Origin: Caprimulgus europaeus
Taxonomy: Eukaryota > Chordata > Aves > Caprimulgiformes > Caprimulgidae
Assembly (NCBI GenBank): GCA_907165065.1
Contig: OU015551.1
Span: forward strand, 2,542,001-2,606,000
Direction: 5' to 3'
DNA: 64,000 nt
Positions 38,201-52,223 of this stretch are shown piece by piece. Under the pieces are notes generated by a model, which searched no databases, had not been told where the DNA came from, and saw only the letters and a program-made list of their open reading frames with translations. Made by a program: the position numbers and the translations under genes. Every line of letters begins with the position of its first letter. The first letter of the stretch is position 1.

Positions 38201-41200
38201 TAATTTATTAATTCCAATTTATATCCAATAGAAATTTCCAATTTAATTTATTAATTCCAATTTATATCCAATAGAAATCATTGGATATTTCCAATTTAAT
38301 TTATTAATTCCAATTTATATCCAATAGAAATTTCCAATTTAATTTATTAATTCCAATTTATATCCAATAGAAATTATTGGATATTTCCAATTTAATTTAT
38401 TAATTCCAATTTATATCCAGTAGAAATTATTGGATATTTCCAATTTAATTTATTAATTCCAATTTATATCCAATAGAAATTTCCAATTTAATTTATTAAT
38501 TCCAATTTATATCCAATAGAAATTTCCAATTTAATTTATTAATTCCAATTTATATCCAATAGAAATTATTGGATATTTCCAATTTAATTTATTAATTCCA
38601 ATTTATATCCAATAGAAATTTCCAATTTAATTTATTAATTCCAATTTATATCCAATAGAAATTTCCAATTTAATTTATTAATTCCAATTTATATCCAATA
38701 GAAATTTCCAATTTAATTTATTAATTCCAATTTATATCCAATAGAAATTATTGAATATTTCCAATTTAATTTATTAATTCCAATTTATAAATTATTGGCT
38801 ATTTCACAAGTTTGGATTTCTGGCTGTGGTGGGATTTTCTAACAGGCACCTGCTTTCAGCAGCCAGGTGCTGGGTTTTTTTTGGGGTGAAAGAAGGGTGA
38901 GCTGATAGAAAAGCCAAATCAAACATGAACAACTTCTCAGTTTTCCTAATCAGGTTTGCTTTGTCTTGGTGTAGCTGAACAATCAGAAGGACACTGTGTG
39001 TAGAGACAGTTATTTAAGCAATAATATTAAAAAGGTTTTGTTGTTCTTATTATTCATCACTTCCTAAAAATAACAGTCCTGATGAAATACTCTCACTGGT
39101 TGTTTTGGTCCAGAAGCAAAGGATGGAAGGTGGAATTCAATTTAAAGGCTTTGAATCATTGAAGTGATGTGAAGAAAAACACCCAGTTCTTGCTGAAAAG
39201 GGAATAAAAAAGAGAAAGAAAGCTGTTTTATCACTTCTTGTTCTTAGCATTTACCCTGTGACTTTCACCAGCTCAGCACCTCAACTTTGGTTGGAGATAT
39301 ATACTGACAATAAAAAACATCTTTGAATTAATCAAAGGTACTAAGCAGAAGTTGTGACATGAGTTCCCACATCTCAGGCTTCATTTTAACCACGTTAAAT
39401 GCATTTAATCTTTACATTGTCAGTGGGTAAAAAGGCAATTAATGCTGGATTCTCACTTAGGTGTTTGTGAAAGTGGAGTGCTGTGACACCCTACCTATAA
39501 ATGCACCCTCGAGGTCATGTGTTGAAGTCACATTTTGTCTCTTACAGCTGTTTTTTGTGATGCTTTTGTTATTATCTAAGCTGATCTTTCTTTGCTGTTG
39601 TTTCCTTTCTTTTCCAGAGTCAGCTCAATGGTGGTTTCATGCTTTTCATGTCACACATAAATCTCTTCTCATGCTTCTTGGAGTTCTGGTCTCCACACTG
39701 TGATGCCACTTGTGGTTTGTTCTTATATGAACACAAGATTGTTGGCTCATTGATTATTGGAGGGGAGGAAAAAGAAAAAAACAAAGAAAAAAAACAAAGA
39801 AAAAACCAAAAAAAACCCCAAACAAAAACCAACCCAGGTCCCAATCTGCTGTGTGCTAACGAGCAAACCAGGCCAGCCAAGCTGTAATCAAGTAGATTTA
39901 ACAAAATCCATGGTGATTGGAGTTCTGGTGCAGCTGTGTGGGAGAAAACAAGGAAAGATAAGAAAATAAAATCACCTTGTGCTTAGTGATGTAAGAAGAG
40001 CTGGATGTCACTGCTCTGATGTGCAGTCTTTTCTTTTTCCTCTTCAGTTCCACAGAATAATGAGAAGCTTCAGGAAAGTCCGTGCATTTTTGCATTAACA
40101 CCGAGACAAGTGGAGCTGATCAGAAATTCCAGGTACCTCTCACTGGGTATTCACAGTCCAAGAAATTGTAACTGTCTCATTCCTCTGTGTCCCCTCTCTG
40201 TGGAGGCTTTGGGTCCCTGTAAAGAAACACAGTTTGAGGATATTAGCAGACAGACTACTCATGGAAAGCAAATCTCTTTGGGGGAGGTGGGAGGGACAAT
40301 TTTATCCATCTGAAGTCCCTAAGTTTCACTTCTGCTCCTTTAATCTGGCTTTTGAGTAGTACATTTGGGCAGGAAAAGTGGTATGAAATTGTCAATGCCC
40401 TACATTCTCTGTTGAGCCTGGATTGTGAATATTTGCAGGTTGTTCTTTGCATCCAAAGTTCAAAAGCTCTCCCTGTAACGCTGTTTGCATCTGAAAGAAA
40501 GCTTCCTCCTTGTAAAGGGTGCTATAGTAACTGCAGAAGGAAACATCTTGCACTGGGTAGGATTTACCCTGACCTCTGTCTTGATACAACTTTGGATTCA
40601 AACAATGAAATGCCTAAGAGATGGCAGGGCAGGCTGTAGGGCTTCCTCTTCTGCTGACCTGCTCCTTTGGTCCTTGCTGCTGTGGAAGGACAATGATGCA
40701 GAAGAGGTTCTCCAAAACTAAGTGTAAAACCTTTAAATATTCCTCTTCATGGAAAAATGTACTTTTATTGTAGAGTCAGGGAAAGGTTTTGTTTCTTGAA
40801 TATCCAGAGGTTGATTACTGGTGTGTAGGGCAACAGAGCAGGGCAGGGGAACCTGTTTGAAGACTTAGCAGAAAGGAAATTGTATCCCATGGAAATCTTT
40901 AAGGGTGATTTTGATGCAGCCCCATATCTTGGGCTGCATCAAGAGAAACGTGGGCAGCAGCTTGAGGGAGGTGATTCTCCCCCTGTACTCTGCTCCTGTA
41001 AGGCCCCACCTGCAGTGCTGTGTCCAGTTCTGGAGCCCCCAACACAAGAGAGACATGGACCAGTTAGAACGAGTCCAGAGGAGCCACGAGAATGATGCCA
41101 GGGCTGGAGCAGCTCTGCTGTGAGGACAGGCTGAGAGAGTTGGGGCTGTTCAGCCTGGAGAAGAGAAGGCTCCAGGGAGACCTTCCAGTGGCCTCCCAGT

Positions 41201-44200
41201 ACCTGAAGGGGCTCCAGGAAGGTGGGGAGGGACTTTTAATAAGTGCAGTTGTGATAGAACAAGGGGAAATGGCTCTAAACTGGCAGAGGGGAGGTTTAGA
41301 TTGGATATTAGGAAGAAATTCTTTGGTGTGAGGGTGGTGAGACCCTGGCCCAGGTTGCCCAGAGAAGCTGTGGCTGCTCCTCCCTGGAAGTGTTCTGGGC
41401 CAGGCTGGATGAGGCTTTGAGCAACCTGGTCTAGTGGAAGGTGTCCCTGCTGCTGGCAGGGGGGTTGGGACTGGATGAGCTTGGAGGTCCCTTCCCACCC
41501 AAACCAGGCTGGGATTCCATACAAGGCTGCATGTGTGGCAGGTGACTCGTGACACTCTTTTCTCTGTACATTCAGATTCAAGTCAGCAATCCAACTGAAA
41601 TATTTCCTAGCAGGGGTTTCAATGAGAGTCCAGTATGATCCCTCTGTGCAGGTCCCTGGTGCCCAGATGTGTTTCCCCCTGAGCTAAAACTGCCACAGCA
41701 GCTCCTGCCTGTCAGCTGTACTGAGATTCCATCCCTTCCACCCTCAAAATCAGAACATTTCTACTAAAACACTGAAATGGAATTTGAAACACTTTCAGAA
41801 GCAAATCAAGACTAATTTGGGGATTTTTATCTCATGCCTTGCATCCTGTGCAGAAATTAGAATATTCTTTACACCTGTGTGTGAGGACTCCTAATAAAAC
41901 CCCCTTGTTCTGGGATAAATTGCTTTCTTGATACCAGTTGAAATCCTGTTAGTGACAGCACTACTGTAGTTAGTGATACTAACAGTTGTTCTGCTGGTGC
42001 CATAATACTGGATTCCTTGGTTTGCATGAACAGCTTTAGCTGAATGATTGAACAAAGAGAATCTTCAAAGAAAAACTGTCAGGTAGAGCTGACCTTAAAA
42101 CCTAGTTTTTGTGTAAATGCTTACAAATCAGCTAAAGGGATGCCAGGCACGTTGATGTCTTTCATGCAACACTTTTACAGTTTGGAAAACCCTGAGAAAA
42201 GCTGTAGGATGGTGCATTAGGGAAAAAAAATACTACAGGACCACTGATACTTGCAGTGAAATTGTATAATTCAGATAAAATTATTTAAATTAATTTTTTA
42301 AAGGCTTATTAAAGAAAAGAACTAGAACTCTGGAGTCTGGCAAAGGTGACAGCTGATTTTTGGGGGTTTTTTTGCATGTGGTTTTGCTTGGTGGGGTTTT
42401 TACATAATTAATCTGAAGTTTCTGTTTCTTCTTTAATTTCCTAGGGAGTTGCAACCAGGTGTGAAATCAGTTCAGGTTGTGCTGAGGTATGTCTGAGCAT
42501 GGGGCTGATTTAATGGCAGGGGCAGCACAGGGGAGGAGGGAATGCACTACCCAAATTTATTCCTTTTCAATGTGGTTTTCATAGCTACACAGATACCTTA
42601 CAATAAATTGTTTGTTCACACACCTGATGTGTTAAGCATCTCAAACTCTCCTTTCTAACCTCTTCCTACACCCACTGCTTGAGTCAGTGTGTCAGATTTT
42701 GCTGCCCAGGTATCAAACCTGCGTTCCAGGCGAGTGGAATTGAGTTTGCTTTGACCAGACGAGGGAGCATGGGTTGGGGTGGTGAGGGTTGACTGCTGGT
42801 GGCTGTTGTGGGATGTACAGAGAGCTTTGAGCATACAAACAACGTGAGGATGTTGAGAGATGTGTTGTTTCTTTGCAGGATCTGTTACACAGACACTAGT
42901 TCTCCTCAGGAGGATCAGTACCCTCCGAACATCGCGGTGAAAGTGAACCACAGCTACTGCTCCGTGCCGGTAAGTCAGCTCAGCCAGGGGCTGTGACATT
43001 GCCATTTTGGAAGGATTTGTGGAATTGAGAAGGAAATTGGTTTCCTGATGAATGCAGACAAAAAGCCAGAGTCTCAAAGTGCACTGCTTAGTTTCAAGCT
43101 CACTTTCTAATGGATTAGCTCGGTTGTTAACAAAAAGACTTGATCCTTTTTACTTTGTGCTTGGTCTGGTTGTTCACCTCCCTTCTCTACCCCACTCCTT
43201 GAGAACTGTGGGTGAGGAGAATTTGGTGAAGCTGATGGGTAGATGTACCCACACAGGAGGATCTTGAGTGGGGAAAAAAAAGAATAATTACTTAAATAAT
43301 AATAATAATAAAAAAAAATATATATAAATATATAAAATCTTTGTGCCTTAGGGCTACTATCCATCAAACAAACCTGGAGTGGAACCTAAAAGGCCCTGTC
43401 GTCCCATCAACCTCACCCACCTCATGTACTTGTCTGCAGCGACCAACCGCATCACGGTGACCTGGGGGAATTACGGGAAGGTGGGTGCCGGAGGAGGCGG
43501 CTCAGGGCTGCACACACAGGTGCAGGAGAGCAGCCTCACTCATTCTCATCCTTCTCTCTCTAGAGCTATTCTGTGGGGCTGTACCTGGTGAGGCAGATGA
43601 CCTCAGCAGAGCTGCTGCAGAGGTTGAAAACCATTGGGATCAAACATCCGGAGCTCTGCAAAGCACTTGGTGAGTCTGTGTGCTTGGGAGGTGGCTCGGG
43701 GAGCTCCGCTCTGTGCCTGTCAGACTGCAGCACTCCTGACAGCCAGCCTGCTAGAAACGTGCTTGGGAACAGCTGCCAAGTTTGATACCATTCCTTTGCT
43801 CTAGCTTATATTAAAAAACACTTTTAAACACTTTTTATTTGAACAGACTTGCTAAGCTGTGTGTCAGTGGTGTGAAATCACCCCAAATCTGTGTGCGAGT
43901 GCAGAAGCTCTGAATCACTTCAGTTGGATTTAGAATTTGTCCCCAGGTCGTATCGTGGTGAGTGCCGCTGAGGGCCAGTGTCTTTGTGATGCCAATGGCT
44001 TCATGCCTTCACCTGAGTCATTATGAGCTTGATGAACATGACCACAGCACCTCAGCCTTGACCCGCACTATTTCCAAAGGAGATCTCTGGAGCGAGGGGA
44101 TCCTGGTGAAAATGTCCTGCTGCCCCAACTCCCCCGTGAATCCTGGGGGCTGGCAGCGGGGTTTCATCACCAGCACTTTCATATGCCTTGAGAGCTTCAG

Positions 44201-47200
44201 AGAAGAGATGATCCCGAGAGATGCTTATCCTAGACCACTCAGGTAAATCATCATGGTATGAGGCAAATGCAAAACAATATTGAAAATGAGGGGAAATTAC
44301 CTTTCCAAGGTAGAGTCTGACTCGCAGCTCGTGGGAGCCTGGAGGATTTCCAGTTATTTAGTGATACTGGAGAGAACATTCTTACTGTTTAGTTCTGCGT
44401 GGGAGAGCTAGCAGTGTGGATCATGACAGTCTTTATAACACACTATTCAGGTCATGGAAAACTTTTACCAAGTCTAGGAACCATAATCTTGAAGATAGAT
44501 TGTGGCTCACCAGGGAGGTGGTGATTTCAGGCACCTCCAGCCTTCAGCTGCATGGTGCATGTTATGGGACACGTCGGTGCTGGAGCCAAACTTCTGCTCT
44601 TTATGTTAAATGTTGCATTTCCACAGCAAATGCTGAACAATTCCATATCTGTGTGCCACACCAAATGGTGTCAGTGACAGTTTTGATCATGCTGGACCAC
44701 TCTCACAGCCAGCACTTAGCTGTTGACATAAGAAATGAACATTTCCATTTGTTAAATATCTCCCATCCTCAGAAGCCTGAGGCAGTGGCTGTGCTTCTTT
44801 TTTTCTTGCTGTTCACCAGACTTTTAAATGAGTTGAGCAGAGGCTGGCTTCTGAGTTGTCCTCAACTGCAGAGGATCCTCTTGTTGTTCTCTGACCCTTC
44901 ACACTTCTTGAAACCAGGCTCAGCAGCATCTGCTGTTCTCTTCAAGGGTGGCCTCGATCTGAAAGCAGCTCTCTTGCCTTTTCCACTCAGTAACAAGTGT
45001 GTGCCTCCAGTTCTCCTGAGACAGATAACTAACAGCTTTGGCTGGACTTCAGGGACAGACATGAGTTGCATTTGATGACCTTAAATTTAACCACATAGGA
45101 ACATTGTCTTGTTTCACTTCCTTTGATCTGTTACTGCTTGGAAGTTGTTTGGACATCTGAAACTGGCAAGCACCAGTAGCTGGTAAACTTGGCTTTTATA
45201 GCTCTGCTCTGCAAACAATTCCACTTCACGTTCGTTGCAGTATCCCTCAGTGCTCACTAAAGCCACCTTTTGACTTTGATGGCATCTTGGGGCTGAATCA
45301 TCTTCTTTTGCCTGTGTTTCTGTTGATTTTAGTATGAGAACATTGAAAATGGAGATGCTTACATGCGTGGCTGTGGATCCTAAAGCAGGCTTAAACCAGC
45401 TTGATTCTATTCAGGAAATCCTAGAAAATACCCATTCCTCCTTCCCATGAATCATAGGCATTGATGCACAGAGAATGTTTTTACAAAGAACTTGATGAAA
45501 AATTAAACTTGGATGAAAAGTCTCCTAATGGGAAGAAAACAACACCAAATCTTGTAATCTTGTGGGAATTTCACGTCTGAGAAGTCACTCTCTAATTAGA
45601 GCTGTGTGTGGCATAACGGCGTGGAGCCTCATTGTCCAGAGACATCTTGTTATGATCTGAAAAGGTCAAAATAAATGCTTGACTTGCTCCAAAGAGAAAT
45701 GGTGATGGAAGTGTCAAAGGCCCTTTCAGACAGCAGCATTAGCAGCAGCTACTCTGTAGGAGTTGCACAGTAGCTTAAAGCTGCTTTTCTGCGTTGATTC
45801 CACACCTTTGTGCACGTGTGGGACCTGCACATCTGCTGCTCTCTTTGATTTGCCTGCAGCTCCTCTGGGTTTTCCTTTCAGGATGCAGCAAAGGGGGGCA
45901 GGATTTTCTACCTCCTTTCCTAACATCTGATTCTTTACAAATATATGCTGGGTCGCTGCTGGTGACTGGTTTTGCTTGGCTGCCTTCTTCTTTGAGCTGT
46001 CTGCCCTGGTACCTCTGGGTCTGCTTGTGGTTCCTGTGAAAAACTCTGCTGGAAGAAACGAGCTGGCCAGCACATAAGCTGAAGAGTTACAGCCCAGGAG
46101 CACTAAGAGGAGGCTTGTTTATGTCATAGAATGGTTTGGGTTGGAAGGGACCTGAAAGCTCACCCAGTCCCAGCCCCCCTGCCAGCAGCAGGGACACCTT
46201 CCACTAGACCAGGTTGCTCAAAGCCTCATCCAACCTGGCCGAGAACACTTCCAGGGAGGAGCAGCCACAGCTTCTCTGGGCAACCTGGGACAGGGTCTCA
46301 CCACCCTCACAGACAAGAATTTCTTCCTCACATCTCATCTCAGTCTCCCCTCTGCCAGTTTCAAGCCATTTCCCCTTGTTCTATCACTACCTGCCCTTAA
46401 AAAAAGTCCCTCCCCAGCTTTCTTGCAGACCCCAAGAGAAGTGATGAGAAGTGGTGGAGAAGCGATGAGATGTGGTTTCCTGTCAGTTTGACTGTGTCCC
46501 ATGTTTGCTCACTTCTGGAGGGAGTTTCTCTGAATTTCAAGGGGCACAGGGAGGCAGTTAACCCTTTTGCCTCTGATCTTGGAAGGGAATAAAATCCACT
46601 GTGCTTATATTAGTGACCAGATCAGCCTAAACTGACTTTGTTCCCGAGGTCTTGCCATATGCTAGAGCTCCATCCATCCATTCTTTCCCTCCTTGTGGGA
46701 AGTCCAGGTATGTGGGTGTATCACCCCCTTCAAAGAGGGACAAAGTTACCTCCCAGTTGGCTGCCTTGATGTAAGATTAACATGAAATAATTAACATCAC
46801 ACACAAGGTTTTTGACCAGCCAAGCAGCTGAGCTCCGCAGGTTGCACAAGCCCGGTCCGATACAACAGCTTTCAGCCTCCTGTGTCCTCTGTCCCTGACT
46901 GGCAGAGGTTGTCATCTGTGGGGCAAATGACTCTCACACAGTTGAGGGCTGTCAGTGAGCTGCTTGACCTGAGCTACACCTTGTTTCCAAGGTTTGCATC
47001 TGTTGAATTTTATGCTCTGTGCTCTTACTGCAGTGAAAGAGAAGCTACGCCTGGATCCAGACAGTGAAATCGCTACTACGGGTGTTCGTGTCTCGCTTAT
47101 CTGTCCGGTGAGTCTTTGCAATCCATTTTAGTCTGGTTTTGTCAAGAAAAAACTACTATTCTACTACCAGACCAGCTTTGCAACCTTTCTGACGAGTAGG

Positions 47201-50200
47201 AGAACTGTCTGGGGATAGTTTGGGTGGGTTTTATCTCTGATCTTCTGCTCTTTGGTTCAACAGCTAGTGAAGATGCGGCTGTCTGTCCCGTGCCGGGCGG
47301 AGACCTGTGCACATCTCCAGTGCTTTGATGCAGTCTTCTACCTACAGATGAATGAGAAAAAACCCACATGGATGTGTCCTGTGTGTGACAAACCAGCACC
47401 CTATGACCAGCTCATAATTGATGGGTGAGTACTTACTTCTCTGTCCTCAACCCCTTTGTTTTTCTCCACTGGGTGCAGCCTCTTATCTTTGGGTCTGTGC
47501 ATCTGATTGAAGTTCACCTCAAAACAAAGTTGGAAGCTTATTCTGCTGGTACAGAATATTCTGATTTAATTGTCTTGGTGTGTTAGAGCAAGGCTTGACT
47601 GTTTGTCTGCTGTTTTTAAGCCTTGGATTGCACAAAAGCATTTTGAGAAGCAAGCATTTACGTCCTCGTTCTTCATCAAGCTGATGAACCCACACATCTA
47701 GCCACCTTGGTTACCCAGTATCATGCTGCATGGAATAAACTGCTTTATAAGCACCTGATAAGGTGATTTTGGATAGGAAACATCTTCCTGTTTTCTTGTC
47801 AGTGTGAGGTGCTCATCAGCTCACAAGTGATTCTTGGCACACTGTAAGCTTGATTGGGGGACCTTCCCTGCCAGCTGTCTGCAATGTCTGCTGTCTGCAA
47901 CCCCCAAGATTGAGGTACAAACTGCAGAGTTTGGAAAGATCTTGACTGTTCCAGTACAATTTCTGTGGCCATTTTGAATGTCTCAGTGTCAGGGATGGGA
48001 AGGGTGCTGCAGGAGGGACTATTTCTGTGTTTTATATGATTGCAGTGGAAAAAAGCAGCAGGTTGAGATGCCCTGGAGGGACAGAATGAAAACTCTTTGG
48101 AAATATTGTCCAGGCTGGAGGTTTTGTGGGTCTCACTGGACCTCCTGCCATGGTTCCTCTGGGGACACTCAGTGGTGGTTGATCCCTGCTAGCAGGCTGA
48201 GGCTGTGCAGCAGGACCTTGGGGTGCTCAGGGGGCTCCCTGCTGGGGGTCACCGCCCCCCTTGCCGTGGGAGGGGACACTGGTGCCCTTGTCAGGCAAAT
48301 GGGGTGTGTTGGGAGGGAACCAGCGTTTGGTGACAGCACTTTTAGTGTGTTTGTGAAGGGCAGACCATGAAATTTTGCCCCAGCTTTGCATTTGGGTCTG
48401 GCTGCCATGCTGGGACTACTGCCTGCCCTGTGGTGGGCCAGAAGGACAGAGCCACACCAGCATCCCCATCCTCTGTGTTCTCAGCAAGGCAGCCACTGTC
48501 TCTTCTGCATGAGGGATGTTCTCTTTCTGCTGTCTCATTTTGAACAGGACATAGCTGGGGTAGTGCTGTAAAAGCACAGGAGGGAATTAAAGCAGAGTTA
48601 AATTCCAAACAGTGATTGGAAGAGGGTGAGGCACGAAATGCATTCCCTGAGCCCTGCTGAGAGGTCTCTGGCCATGAGGTGGGGTAAGGTTGCTTTAGAC
48701 TTGTCACTCAACTTGTTGCCCAGTTTCCAGTCCATGTGGGAATGGTGTTTCCTTTATCCCTGGACTAGAGTTACTTTATTCTGTCTTTTTTACCAAAAAG
48801 AAGAGCAGGGGCTTTGCCAGAAGCTATGAGAGCTGGAGTGGTACAGTTCAACAGCACAGGAACACTTTGGAGGTGATGCTCATGTTTCTGATTGAGATTT
48901 GATACTGGAAAGCTTCAAAATGCAGCTGTGTGCCAAGAGAATTCCTCTAAAAACCGGGAGATCTCCCTCTCCTCGTTGCAGCCCTGGCAGAGTCCCCTGT
49001 GCAAACTGCAGAAGGAGCTGGGCTGATGGCAGGGGCCACCTGAGGCAAACCAGAAAGCTGGTCACCATGCTTGTCAGCTCCAGAAGTGTGTGTTCCAGAG
49101 GCTGTCTCTAGAGAAGAGCACAATTAACATCGTGGAGGAAAGGAAGGAGCCAGGAGTGAATTAATGTGATCTCCACCCACCCCCCAGACGAAGCTTTGTT
49201 GTCTCTAAATGCAGGAGCCTGTTTGATGGGCTGGGACCACTGACATCCATCGTGGTGCTAGCCAAGCTGAGAGCAAACCCTGAGGACTGGTGGAGCAAGA
49301 TGTGTGGTTCTTGGCTTCTGGAAAATGATCTCCACCCTCATGGTTTGTCTAATTGTCCTCTAATGCAGATTCCCTCAAAAGCAGGGAGAGTTGAGAGAGA
49401 AAGTGTTCAGGTGAATCCAGCTCCCCTGGCACACGAGGCAGTGAAGTGAGCAGAGGAGTCTTTGCCTGGGTGATATATTCTGATCATGTTCTGAGCTTTG
49501 CTGTGTTGGTAGGGACTGATTTGATCCAGGAGTTGTGGCTCTGTAGATGTTCTGCAGCAGCCCAGGCACAGGTAACCTGTTTGCTTTGTCCCCTGGCCAA
49601 CACCGACAGGAAAATCCAGTTCCTTTGAGATCTCTTAACAAGGCTGCTGAGACTGAGGGAGAAGGTATGAGGGGTTGGATTGTGGAACCTCCACAGGTCA
49701 GCAGTGCACATGTCCCTCCTGGATGAGGAGGAGGAGGAGGAGGAAGGTCATCACTGGTGAAGGCTCAGCAGATTTCTTTGTCCCTGCTCTGCCAGTGCTC
49801 ACGACTTGAGTTTCAGTGCTGGTTCTGTTGGATGAAGGAGTCTTCAGCCCTCCCTTGAAAGGAGGCTGGAGGGAACCTGGCAGTCAGAGCTGGATGTTGT
49901 TAGTCAAAGAAGGGGTGCAGGCTCCTGAGGAGGGAGGTGGTTGGTGGAGTCTGAGATCCTCTGGGCCTGGTGGTTGCTCTGCTGGGTGAGGGGACTGGCT
50001 GGGGAAATGCATTTCCAACTCGAGCTGGGAGAGAGCAGAAACCTTCTCCCACTAATGTGCCACAGGTAGTTTTCTCAAGCTTATAAGAGTTTGTGCTGTT
50101 AGTTCTCCTTCATCCTGAAAGGAAATGCCTTTGCATTTTGAAGTCTAAATCTAAACCTCTGGATTAGAGGTCAGTAAGGCCTGGTAGAACCACGGTTCCA

Positions 50201-52223
50201 ACAGTGTGTCCCAATAAACATCTCAGTGAGTGGTGGGATGTGTCAGAACAAAGCAAGTACCCAGCCTCTGGGGCACAGAGCCCAGATAAGACTGGTTACT
50301 GGTTAGTGTAACCAGTCATTCTGGTTAGTGTCTCTGCAAGGAGGGATGGCTGACCTCGAGGTGTCTGCTCTGGGTGCGTTTTCAGTGGTGAACGTGGGGT
50401 TTTTGTTGCAGGAAGCTGCAGATATATATTTTGGTGGCTGTTCTGGAAGCTTTGGGAAATAAAAATAGGAAAGAAATGAAGTGCTTCTTGTTGGGTTGTT
50501 TATTTCCTGAGCTCATAGGATATTTTGTCTTTTCCTAATGCCTTGGTGTGGGTTTACCTGCACCAGCCCTGCCAGAGCTCTAGATGGGGCATCAGACTTG
50601 GGAAGTGGTGCCACAGACTTGGGGAAAGTGGGTGAAGAGGCGACTGTCTTCTAATTGCACTTAATTAAAACGTTAGTTCATGGCTTAGGTACTTGTTGGA
50701 AGGGACTGGGATGGTTTGCACTGGCAGAACCTGTGCTTGTTTTATGGGAACTAAACCAAGCCCTTGGCTTTGAGGACTGGCTGTTGGGCAACCTCCTGCT
50801 AACACCAAATCTCTTCTAAATTTAGGGCTGTTTAAGGTGATGGCCCAGGTTGATGGCCCTTCATTAAATACACTCTGCTGCTTGCTTTGAACTGAAATAG
50901 GTGGCATCTTGTCTCCCATCCAGGCTCCTGTCAAAGATCCTGACAGAATGTGAAGATGCAGATGAAATAGAGTACCTGGTGGATGGCTCCTGGTGTCCCA
51001 TCAGAGCTGAGAAGGAGCGGAGCTGCAGCCCTCAGTGTCCGATATTAGTTTTAGGTGAGTATCTTTGGGGCTAAAAACTTTAAATTCTTGCAGGAAATGT
51101 GCACAAATTGCAAATTAGAGTTCCATAACTGGCTTGGGGAAAGCTGGGGGATACCTTAACGTGAGTTTGGCTCTTGGGGAGCTCCCCCTGGGCAGCCCCT
51201 TCACCTTCAGCCTCTCCAGAAGCGAACAGCATGGCCAGGGTGCGTGGCTTCCCTGTGGAGGAGGCCCCAGGCCGTGTGTTTTTGGGGTTTTTTTTTATTC
51301 TGCAGAGCTGGGTTGTTGCCAGTTGGGCACTGAGCAGGTTTGGCAGCAGATGCAGCTCTGCATCGACCCCTGAAATGTCAGCGGCCAGACGGGCCCGGAG
51401 CAGCGCTGTGCTGCTTCTGTGGGGAAGGGGACTGTGACTGGGAGGGCTGGCTGGCTGTCTGTCAGGCAGCCTGTGCAAGGCCAGTCCCTCCAGCAGTGGA
51501 GGTGTCTGCTGGTGGGGTGGGCAGTGTGGTTGTGCAGCTTCTTGCATGGCCAAGCCAGCTCCCAGTCCTCAGGCAGGCGCTGTTGGGTGCTGTGGCGAGT
51601 TCCTGACCCCAGAGAGAGCACCAAGCTCGTGGCATTGGCTCCTGTCTTAGTGGCTGCTTGAATGGAGTTTGTTTTGTGCACCCCTTTGCCTTTTCAACTG
51701 GCCATCAGGAAGCAGCTCTTTGGTACCCAGAGGGTGGTCAGACCCTGGAACAGGCTTCCTGGAGTGGTGGTCGATGCCCCAAGCCCATCAGTGTTTAAGG
51801 CATTTGGACAACGTCCTTCAGAACCTGCGTTAACCTTTTGTTGGCTCTGAAATGCTCAAGCAGTTGGCCCAGGTGATCACTGCAGGTCCGTTCCAACTGG
51901 AATATTCCAAGTCACCACTTGCTGTGAGAGACAGGAGAGTTGGCCCATCCCCTCAACTGGACCTGAAGTGTCCTGGTTCATCCTCTCCCTCCCTCTCTCT
52001 TCCTCCACCTCTTCCAGGTTCTTCAGATGTGAACGGGCTGTTGCCCACCCCGAACGGGAACGGTGAGAACGGCAAAGCCACTGCTGACGTTGTAGATTTA
52101 ACACTGGACAGCTCATCATCAGAGGAGGAGGAGGAGGAAGATGAAGAAGAAGATGATGATGATGAGGGACCCCAACCAAAACGACGCTGCTCTTACGAGA
52201 AAGGTTTAGTTTCTGCCTGCTGA
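29272..52223 (+). CDS. PIAS4: PIAS4 (PIASy) SUMO E3 ligase, complete, 11 exons
   Basis: PIAS4 is a nuclear SUMO E3 ligase and transcriptional co-regulator. Exons: 29272-29298, 32515-32941, 40048-40132, 42445-42486, 42879-42969, 43352-43480, 43564-43669, 47034-47107, 47264-47424, 50924-51054, 52018-52223. They total 1479 nt, 492 aa (human 510), with all junctions GT/AG and in phase. The N-terminal SAP domain (about 12-46) contains LQMLL (20-24) and Lys35. A PINIT domain spans about residues 110-280. The SP-RING has Cys342, His344, Cys365 and Cys368 (ETCAHLQCF and [15 protein letters not shown]); Cys342 is the residue mutated in ligase-dead human PIASy. A SUMO-interacting motif [11 protein letters not shown] (449-459) is followed by an acidic run, then PKRRC and the C-terminus KGLVSAC. 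The protein is shorter than human because the Gly-rich linker before the SIM is reduced. Intron 2 is about 7.1 kb and full of repeats. Confidence 0.97.
32945..33597 (+). mobile_element. CR1 LINE 3' fragment abutting PIAS4 exon 2
   Basis: Starts within a few nt of the exon 2 donor (ccatgagccagcgctgtgtc) and runs 650 bp to a CR1 tail of ctgtgactctgtgattctgt. The first 200 nt still read as the C-terminal end of the CR1 reverse transcriptase ([37 protein letters not shown]). It is 5'-truncated and in the same orientation as PIAS4. Confidence 0.95.
37323..37538. repeat. (TTTTA)n pentanucleotide array, about 215 bp
   Basis: About 42 almost perfect copies of ttatt/attttt-phase TTTTA in PIAS4 intron 2. 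The reading frames across it (repeated FYFIL) are artefacts. Confidence 0.98.
38185..38800. repeat. AT-rich 43/53-bp minisatellite, about 12.5 copies
   Basis: The 43-bp unit starts atttccaatttaatttatta and ends tatatccaatagaa. Some copies carry a 10-bp insert attattggat, giving 53-bp units, so short and long units are interspersed. It lies in PIAS4 intron 2. The unit is self-complementary in parts (aattta / taaatt, ccaat / attgg). Confidence 0.95.
40928..41515 (+). mobile_element. CR1 LINE 3' fragment in PIAS4 intron 3
   Basis: Contains gggctgcatcaagagaaacg, tgtactctgctcctgtaagg, ctggagcccccaacacaaga, ggtttagattggatattagg and ggtcccttcccacccaaacc, a 590-bp 5'-truncated CR1 in the PIAS4 sense direction. 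Confidence 0.92.
46126..46437 (-). mobile_element. CR1 LINE 3' fragment in PIAS4 intron 7
   Basis: Begins catagaatggtttgggttgg and continues through caccttccactagaccaggt to tcccctctgccagtttcaag, a reversed CR1 end, antisense to PIAS4. Confidence 0.9.
51700..51905 (+). mobile_element. Degenerate CR1-like fragment in PIAS4 intron 10
   Basis: A pattern like cagagggtggtcagaccctg gaacaggcttcctggagtgg, a tggtcgatgccccaagccca segment, and a ttccaactggaatattcc end. It resembles an older CR1 subfamily. It sits about 110 bp before the acceptor of the last PIAS4 exon. Confidence 0.6.

Noticed and set aside
44416-45075. 219-codon open frame in PIAS4 intron 7
   Set aside because: Protein looks random, no domain or repeat-element match, and it lies within an intron of a well-supported gene.
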